A program made the translations under genes and the position numbers. The notes beneath the pieces are model-generated. The model was not told the origin of the DNA, did no database searches, and worked only from the letters and a program-made list of their open reading frames with translations. DNA of 64,000 nt from UBA2658 sp031552685 (lineage in GTDB: Bacteria; Bacillota; Clostridia; Oscillospirales; Oscillospiraceae), in NCBI GenBank assembly GCA_031552685.1, contig JAVBMI010000003.1, positions 214,468-278,467 of the forward strand, in the 5' to 3' direction. This document shows positions 58,600 through 64,000 of the stretch, piece after piece (the first letter of the stretch is position 1; each line of letters begins with the position of its first letter).

Positions 58600-60549
58600 T
58601 TATTTCATATCAAATTCCTGCATACGCCTGTAAAACGTGCTGCGGGATAATCCGAGGTATTCCGCTGCCTTTGACTTGTTGTTACCACACTTTTTCAAGG
58701 CAATCAGCATGCGCTCCTTCTCGTCAATTCCATAAATGTCGGCATTTACTGCCTTCGGCTTCTCTTCAGCAAACGTTTCGCTGAAGTGTTCTCCCAGATA
58801 GTTGCTGATCTCCTTGCGGGTGATCAGGTTTTCGTCATGCGTGCTGATTATGCCCTCAAGCAGATTTTGCAGCTCGCGGATATTCCCCGGCCACGAGTAG
58901 CGCTCAATATAGTCCTGAGCGTCCTCGGAGAGTTTAATATCCGATTTCCCCATTCTGTCGCAGAGCCTATTAATATAAAAGTCCGCGAACTGGAACACAT
59001 CTGCTCCTCGGTTCCGGAGAGGCGGAATATTTACACGGATGACGCTCAAGCGGTAGAAAAGATCCTCACGGAATAGCCTTTGCTCAATCAGCTCTTTAAG
59101 ATTTTTATTTGTTGCGGCGATTATTCGGACGTCAACCTCAATGAGCTGGTTGCCTCCAACCTTGCGGAAGTTTTTCTCTTCCAGCACCCGCAGGAGTACG
59201 GATTGCACCTCCATCGGCATGTCGCCAATCTCGTCAAGGAAAAGCGTTCCATGGTTGGCGAGCTCAAATTTGCCCATCGCTCCCTCGCGCTTTGCTCCTG
59301 TGAAGGCCCCGCTCTCGTAGCCAAACAGCTCGCTGGCGATAAGCTCCTTTGAAAATGCGGCGCAGTTTATGGCGACAAAAGGCTTGTGACTGCGGTTGCT
59401 GGCGTTGTGGATTGCCTGGGCAAAAACGTCCTTGCCAACGCCGCTTTCACCCTGTATCAAAATATTGCTGTCAGAAAGAGCAGCGATTCGCGCGCGCTTT
59501 ACTGTTTCCAAAATCTGCTCGTTCTGGCCGATAATGTCGCTGAAATAGAATCGTGCGTTGTTGTCGGCATGTCTTGCCGCTCCCCTCTCGCCCGTTTGCC
59601 CGGGTGAAAAGGTTATTGTGTATCCGTCGGGGTGGAATTTGTTCTTCTTATAGGTCGCCGTTGTGATTACAATTGAAGCCCTGCCACCTACGACCGACAC
59701 ATGCAGCGGTTTCCCGCTGACGCACTTGCGGTTCATTATTATGTTCCAGAACTCTTTGTTCTCCGGCAGCGGAAGGATCAGCTCGTCCAGCGTCAGGTGA
59801 TAAGAGTCTGTCTTTTTAATCCCCAGGATATTGAAAACCTGATTGGTTATCAAAACGACTTTGTATTTTCCCTCATCGTGATGGAGAAAAAGCGAGCCCT
59901 TGTCCGCTTCGCCGCTGGTGAACATCTGAACGCTCTCCAGCATGAAAATGTCGAGCTCAACAGAGCGCGCAAGCGCTATTGCGACCGAGCGCAGGTAAGC
60001 ATCGCTTTTTTCAAATGGAACAGCAATTACAATGCTTGCCGAGAGGTCGCCCTCAGTGAGATTAACGGGGGCATAATAATATGACCCGTCCACAAGGAAG
60101 CGCGAATAATTCATGCAGCCGGGCATTTCAACCAGCTGGTGCGCAGCGAAGCCGGCAGAAAGAATGTTGGCGCCGATGCCCTCCTCCGACCAGCGCGTTC
60201 CGCTTTTTATTCCGTGTGCTTTAAGCCAGTCGTTCTTTACCGTTTTTCCATAAATTCGCAGCAGTATCCCCTCTTTGCTGAAGAAGAGAATCCTCAAATC
60301 TTCGTCCGCGTCGTTTTCGATCATGTGGTTAATGACCCAGTCCGCGGCAATCATCAGGCTTTTGTAGATCTTCTTCGTGCGGTCAAATTCAGCCGTTGTG
60401 AGATCCTTCGGCATGGCTCGCTCTGAGTCGATACTAAGAGCGTCGCTTTTGTCCCAGGACTGCTTGAGCTTAATATCCATGGCGATTCTGGCTTCCTTGT
60501 CGCTGTGAAAGGAAAGCCATTTTTCAAAGTTGCTTTTTTTCTCAGCCAT
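58600..60549 (-). CDS. Sigma-54-dependent activator, AcoR-like
   Basis: A 649-residue regulator. N-terminal GAF-type sensor (about 60-205, with GTRWSEEGIGANIL), a second PAS-like stretch (about 215-315), AAA+ domain with Walker A GESGVGKD (367-374) and the sigma-54 contact loop GAFTGA (414-419), and a Fis-type HTH at the C-terminus (NNKSKAAEYLGLSRSTFYRR). It needs RNA polymerase with sigma-54. The start at 60549 follows AAAGGAC; an upstream ATG at 60576 has none. It heads the unit containing hypB and perhaps the OYE gene. Its target promoter was not found. Confidence 0.9.
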   Translation of the reverse strand: MAEKKSNFEKWLSFHSDKEARIAMDIKLKQSWDKSDALSIDSERAMPKDLTTAEFDRTKKIYKSLMIAADWVINHMIENDADEDLRILFFSKEGILLRIYGKTVKNDWLKAHGIKSGTRWSEEGIGANILSAGFAAHQLVEMPGCMNYSRFLVDGSYYYAPVNLTEGDLSASIVIAVPFEKSDAYLRSVAIALARSVELDIFMLESVQMFTSGEADKGSLFLHHDEGKYKVVLITNQVFNILGIKKTDSYHLTLDELILPLPENKEFWNIIMNRKCVSGKPLHVSVVGGRASIVITTATYKKNKFHPDGYTITFSPGQTGERGAARHADNNARFYFSDIIGQNEQILETVKRARIAALSDSNILIQGESGVGKDVFAQAIHNASNRSHKPFVAINCAAFSKELIASELFGYESGAFTGAKREGAMGKFELANHGTLFLDEIGDMPMEVQSVLLRVLEEKNFRKVGGNQLIEVDVRIIAATNKNLKELIEQRLFREDLFYRLSVIRVNIPPLRNRGADVFQFADFYINRLCDRMGKSDIKLSEDAQDYIERYSWPGNIRELQNLLEGIISTHDENLITRKEISNYLGEHFSETFAEEKPKAVNADIYGIDEKERMLIALKKCGNNKSKAAEYLGLSRSTFYRRMQEFDMK

Positions 60550-60591
60550 ACCAATGTCCTTTCCAAAAACATTCATTTAACCTGAGAAATT

Positions 60592-60620
60592 ATTGTATCA
60601 CATGACACAAAGTGTATCAA
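60592..60620 (-). promoter_or_regulatory. Promoter of the sigma-54 activator gene
   Basis: Minus-strand TTGATA (60615-60620), 17-base spacer, TACAAT (60592-60597). The spacer contains the near-palindrome TGACACAAAGTGTATCA (60603-60619), and TGTATCA also repeats directly at 60594 and 60613. Confidence 0.7.
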
Positions 60621-60662
60621 GCGAATAATCAAATAATTGAGCATTATTATTACCATGTATCC

Positions 60663-60691
60663 TTGACGTTTTTACTTGTTTGTAATATTCT
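60663..60691 (+). promoter_or_regulatory. Promoter of the dehydrogenase/transketolase operon
   Basis: TTGACG (60663-60668), 17-base spacer, TATTCT (60686-60691), divergent from the activator promoter. Confidence 0.65.
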
Positions 60692-60722
60692 GATAGGTAA
60701 GAAATAACAGCAGGAGCGGATT

Positions 60723-61679
60723 ATGAAAATTGTTGTGCTTGACGGCTATGCTTCCAATCCCGGCGACATAAGCTGGGACGATTTACGCTCTTTGGGCGAT
60801 GTTACAATTTACGACCGCACCCCGCCGGAGCTGATGCTTGAGCGAATTGGCGACGCGGAACTTCTTCTTGTTAACAAAACATTTATGGACGATGACCTTT
60901 TTTCTAAATGTCCAAAGCTTAAATACATTGGTGTGCTTGCCACCGGGTATAATACCATAGATGTTAAGGCCGCAGCCGGGCACGGCATCACAGTTTGCAA
61001 TGTACCGGCTTACAGCACGCATTCCGTCGTCCAGCACACCTTTGCGCTGCTTCTGGAGCTGTGCATGCAAACCGGTTTACACAGCGAGTCTGTTAAGCAG
61101 GGAGACTGGTCAAAAAATCCGGACTTCTGCTACTGGCGCACACCGCTGATGGAGCTGTCCGGCAAAACGCTCGGAGTAGTCGGCTTCGGACAGATCGGCA
61201 GTGCTGTTGCGAGAGCCGCACTTTGCTTCAACATGAGAGTCATTGCCTGTGCAGCGCGACCGAGAGATTCATCGGGTATAGACGCAGTGGAGATGCTGAC
61301 CTTCGACGAGTTGATGAGGCAGTCGGACATAATCTCTCTGCACTGCCCTCAAACGCAGAGCAATCTGAACATGATATGCGCCGAGAGCATTTCCAAAATG
61401 CGGGACGGCGTGATTATAATCAACACAGCCCGCGGCGGACTGATAAATGAAGCCGATTTGGCGGATGCGCTAAAATCCGGCAAGGTCCGAGCCTTCGGCG
61501 CCGATGTTCTGGCAAAGGAACCGCCGGAAACTGACTGCCCGCTCATCAACGCGCCGAACACGGTTATCACTCCCCATATTGCGTGGGCGCCATATGAATC
61601 AAGAGCGCGCCTTATAACTATTTCAATTGAAAATGTTCGTCTTTACCTTGAGGGCCGCCCTCAAAATAGAGTAAATTAA
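60723..61679 (+). CDS. D-2-hydroxyacid dehydrogenase, glycerate dehydrogenase/hydroxypyruvate reductase-like
   Basis: A 318-residue NAD-dependent enzyme. GFGQIG (154-159) binds the cofactor; R237, E266 and H285 form the catalytic set (NTARGGL, KEPP, TPHIAW). The VLATGYNTID segment and PAYSTHSVVQHTFALLLEL resemble HprA-type glycerate dehydrogenases. It is 14 bases upstream of the transketolase genes, suggesting a shared operon that handles hydroxypyruvate, a transketolase ketol donor, or glycerate. Other 2-hydroxyacids are possible. Confidence 0.82.
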   Translation: MKIVVLDGYASNPGDISWDDLRSLGDVTIYDRTPPELMLERIGDAELLLVNKTFMDDDLFSKCPKLKYIGVLATGYNTIDVKAAAGHGITVCNVPAYSTHSVVQHTFALLLELCMQTGLHSESVKQGDWSKNPDFCYWRTPLMELSGKTLGVVGFGQIGSAVARAALCFNMRVIACAARPRDSSGIDAVEMLTFDELMRQSDIISLHCPQTQSNLNMICAESISKMRDGVIIINTARGGLINEADLADALKSGKVRAFGADVLAKEPPETDCPLINAPNTVITPHIAWAPYESRARLITISIENVRLYLEGRPQNRVN

Positions 61680-61693
61680 ACGGAGGAACCACT

Positions 61694-62524
61694 ATGTCAC
61701 TATCACAAGAGCGCGTATCAGAGCTCGCAGAGCTTTGCCGTCAGTTTCGCATTGATGTACTCAAGTCGGTACATTCAGTGCAGTCCGGCCACCCCGGCGG
61801 CTCACTTTCAGTTTGCGAAATATTAACCCTGCTTTATCAGGAGTATATGAATGTTGACTCCTCGAAGCAGGACGACCCGAACCGGGACAGGCTCGTGCTC
61901 TGCAAAGGTCACGCCGCGCCGATGCTTTACAGGAACCTGGTCGAAAAGGGCTATCTTCCGCAGGACAGCATGAGCACATTACGCCGCATTGACAGCAACT
62001 TACAGGGACATCCCTCCAACCACACACCCGGAGTCGAAATGCCCTCCGGCCCGCTCGGAATAGGTCTGTCCTCCGCTCAGGGTATGGCGCTTGGGCTCAG
62101 GCTAAACGAATCTCCGGCACGCGTATACGCCGTTCTTGGCGACGGTGAGCTGGATGAGGGCGCCGTTTGGGAGGCTGCCGCTTCAGCTCCGAACTTCAAG
62201 CTGAATAACCTGACCGCCATCGTTGACAATAACGGCGTCCAGCTCGACGGCACAACTGACGAAATTATGCCACTGCGTGATTTGGGCGCAAAGTTTGCAG
62301 CCTTTGGATGGAACGTAATCAAATGCGACGGACATGATATTAACGCCCTGCATGACGCGCTGGAAGCAGCCAAGGCATATTCCGAAGGCCCGACAGTAAT
62401 CATCGCAAAAACAATCAAGGGCAAGGGCGTCTCCTACATGGAGGGCAAAGCTGCCTGGCATGGAAAGCCGATACCGGACGCCGATTTGGAAACTGCGCTA
62501 GCTGAGCTGGGAGGTACACTATAA
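61694..62524 (+). CDS. Transketolase, N-terminal subunit
   Basis: A 276-residue half of a split transketolase. GHPGGSLSVCEIL (about 33-45) and the thiamine-diphosphate motif GDGELDEGAVWEAA through NNGVQLDGTTDE (about 153-190) are present. The two-subunit form is common in Firmicutes and Archaea. It transfers two-carbon units between sugar phosphates. Its stop shares a base with the next gene's start. Confidence 0.92.
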   Translation: MSLSQERVSELAELCRQFRIDVLKSVHSVQSGHPGGSLSVCEILTLLYQEYMNVDSSKQDDPNRDRLVLCKGHAAPMLYRNLVEKGYLPQDSMSTLRRIDSNLQGHPSNHTPGVEMPSGPLGIGLSSAQGMALGLRLNESPARVYAVLGDGELDEGAVWEAAASAPNFKLNNLTAIVDNNGVQLDGTTDEIMPLRDLGAKFAAFGWNVIKCDGHDINALHDALEAAKAYSEGPTVIIAKTIKGKGVSYMEGKAAWHGKPIPDADLETALAELGGTL

Positions 62525-63462
62525 TGGCAAAATCAATCAGAGACGTATACGGCTCAGTTCTTGCCGAGCTGGGTGAAACAAACAAGGACATCGTTGTTCT
62601 TGACGCAGACCTGTCAGGATCAACCAAAAGCGCCGTTTTCGGCAAGGCGCATCCTGAGCGCTTTTTCAACATGGGCATTGCCGAGAGCAACATGGTCGCC
62701 ACAGCTTCTGGACTTGCCACCACAGGCAAAATCCCCTTCGTTAACACCTTCACTGTATTTCTCACGACACTCGGACTTATCGCAACCCGCGCTCAGGTAT
62801 GCTACGGAAACCTGAATGTCAAGTTAGGCGGTGCCTATTGCGGCATGAGTGACGCTTTAGACGGCGCGACTCACCACGCGACTGAGGACATCGCCGTAAT
62901 GCGAAGCCTGCCAAACATGACCGTTATCGTCCCCTCGGATGAAGCGAGCACGCGCTGGGCAACCGAATTTGCGGTTGAGCACCAGGGTCCGGTATACCTG
63001 CGGCTATCACGCGACGTTTACCCCGACCTCTACCCTGCCGGAACCAAGCTGCCCTTCGGTAAGGGCGCTGTTGTCCGCGAGGGCAGCGACGTAACGGTCA
63101 TTGCCTGCGGACTGCTTGTTCACAAGGCGATCGAAGCGGCGGAAGTTCTTAAGGAAAAAGGCGTATCAGTTCGCGTTGTGGATATGTACAGCATAAAGCC
63201 CATCGACAAAGAACTCATCTTAAAATGCGCAAGCGAAACCGGTGCGATTGTCACTGCCGAGGAACACAACATCTACGGCGGACTGGGCGGCGCGGTTTCC
63301 GAGGTTCTCGCCTGGGGCGCGGCCGGAGTTCCGACAGAATTTGTCGGCATTCAGGACACCTTCACGGAGAGCGCGCCATACTCAGAGCTTCTCGCTAAAT
63401 ACGGCGTTGACGCAAACGGCGTTATCGCCGGAATTGAAAAAGTATTGACACGAAAGAAATAA
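62524..63462 (+). CDS. Transketolase, C-terminal subunit
   Basis: A 312-residue partner subunit. The pyrimidine-binding part has FFNMGIAESNMVATASGLA (the conserved E acts in ThDP activation); the C-terminal domain begins near GKGAVVREGSDVTVIACG. Overlaps the N-terminal subunit gene by one base, indicating coupling. Together with the preceding dehydrogenase it forms a three-gene operon ending at a strong terminator. Confidence 0.92.
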   Translation: MAKSIRDVYGSVLAELGETNKDIVVLDADLSGSTKSAVFGKAHPERFFNMGIAESNMVATASGLATTGKIPFVNTFTVFLTTLGLIATRAQVCYGNLNVKLGGAYCGMSDALDGATHHATEDIAVMRSLPNMTVIVPSDEASTRWATEFAVEHQGPVYLRLSRDVYPDLYPAGTKLPFGKGAVVREGSDVTVIACGLLVHKAIEAAEVLKEKGVSVRVVDMYSIKPIDKELILKCASETGAIVTAEEHNIYGGLGGAVSEVLAWGAAGVPTEFVGIQDTFTESAPYSELLAKYGVDANGVIAGIEKVLTRKK

Positions 63463-63469
63463 GCTTGTT

Positions 63470-63512
63470 AAAGTCACCTCGGACACCAATAGTGTCTGAG
63501 GTGACTTTTTAT
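63470..63512 (+). terminator. Terminator after transketolase
   Basis: AAAGTCACCTCGGACAC (63470-63486) pairs with 63492-63508 through one G-U pair, then TTATT. Confidence 0.9.
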
Positions 63513-63601
63513 TCATTATCAACATTATTTCTTGCAATTGTCCTCAGTTGTTTGTAGAATATAAATATACAGAGCTCAACCATGTGACTGGAAGGTGAAA
63601 A

Positions 63602-64000
63602 ATGAAAAAGCAATTATTACGTGCACTTTGCTGCGTACTTATCCTCACGCTGTTTCTCGCTCTGCCTGCACAGGTTCTGGCAGATGATAAATTGATCGTT
63701 CTCGACTCTGATGTTACTTCCTATTCAGAATTAGTATTCTCCGGAAAAGACATCGCTTTTGTCGGCGAAGTCTTCCTAAACTATGGTAGTGTTTATTTTG
63801 ACCAGGATACCAGGTTCGGCACCTTAGATAACCAAGGTGGTTTTCTTGAGAGTTTGGACAGTCCCTACTATGATAGAATTAGAAATTCTAAAAGCTTCGC
63901 ATCGGATGACAGGTGTACTTACGACTTTCTTTCCGGCTTGAACGATTCACAGCTGCAAAACCGCGCTGTTTATGATTTGCTATACGGAGATAAAGCTGTC
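63602..64000 (+). CDS. Secreted protein, 3'-truncated by window edge
   Basis: 133 codons are visible without a stop. A signal peptide occupies residues 1-27 (MKKQLLRALCCVLILTLFLA, then LPAQVLA). The mature part begins DDKLIVLDSDV, then beta-rich sequence. I do not recognise a family. The ATG follows GGAAGGTGAAAA, a good RBS. The coding sequence continues past the window. Confidence 0.7.
   Translation, partial: MKKQLLRALCCVLILTLFLALPAQVLADDKLIVLDSDVTSYSELVFSGKDIAFVGEVFLNYGSVYFDQDTRFGTLDNQGGFLESLDSPYYDRIRNSKSFASDDRCTYDFLSGLNDSQLQNRAVYDLLYGDKAV

Noticed and set aside
57851..58600. Sigma-54 (-24/-12) promoter driving hypB or the OYE gene
   Set aside because: No TGGCAC-N5-TTGCA-like sequence was found in the short gaps between these genes.

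Overview
The window looks like the chromosome of an anaerobic, endospore-forming Firmicute of the class Clostridia. The evidence is a complete spoIIAA-spoIIAB-sigF operon, two T-box leaders, sigma-A promoters with 17-base spacers, abundant U-tailed terminators, an Fld/Had-type 2-hydroxyacyl-CoA dehydratase, formate-tetrahydrofolate ligase, CoA transferases and SLH-anchored surface protein. No phage, insertion sequence, CRISPR array or rRNA is visible. A genus cannot be named from the sequence alone.

Layout. 0-5 kb: phosphate acetyltransferase (minus strand), then a reductive amino-acid fermentation module (CoA transferase plus two dehydratase subunits). 5-7.7 kb: an AT-rich patch with a KTSC protein, a BlaI-type repressor whose reading frame lacks a normal start, a BlaR1-like M56 membrane peptidase and a small secreted peptide. 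7.7-21.5 kb: a large carbohydrate-utilisation island. A divergent promoter region at 10.5-10.7 kb separates a minus-strand arm (cupin, LsrF-like aldolase, VOC protein, 2-hydroxyacid dehydrogenase) from a plus-strand arm (lipoprotein binding protein, two permeases and ATPase of an RbsABC-type importer, SorC-family regulator, DhaL, DhaK, divergent DeoC-like aldolase, FGGY kinase, SDR dehydrogenase). Together these could import, phosphorylate, interconvert and cleave a sugar or polyol that I cannot identify. This is my best candidate for an undescribed system.

21.6-33.6 kb: glycerate kinase, MFS transporter, a formate/C1 module (fhs-folD-formate channel), phosphatidyltransferase, a sodium symporter behind a T-box with a UAC (Tyr) specifier, CstA-type transporter, flavodoxin-like protein and EamA transporter. 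33.6-44.8 kb: housekeeping block with pcrA, sigF-spoIIAB-spoIIAA, valS with a Val T-box, a thioredoxin-reductase-like flavoprotein without canonical NADPH motifs, glnS, tRNA-Leu and glutamate dehydrogenase. 44.8-55.5 kb: a roughly 1030-residue PEP/pyruvate-binding protein fused to a nucleotidyltransferase, an SLH/GH18 protein whose catalytic Glu is Gln, cysteine synthase, membrane-anchored gamma-glutamyltransferase, an acyl-CoA/acetate CoA transferase and a lipoprotein with 36-bp tandem repeats. 55.6-64 kb: tRNA-Thr, an Old Yellow Enzyme family oxidoreductase, lone hypB, a sigma-54 activator, a divergent hydroxypyruvate-reductase-like dehydrogenase, a split transketolase, and a secreted protein cut by the window edge.

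All functional calls come from reading motifs and remembered family patterns; no database search was run.
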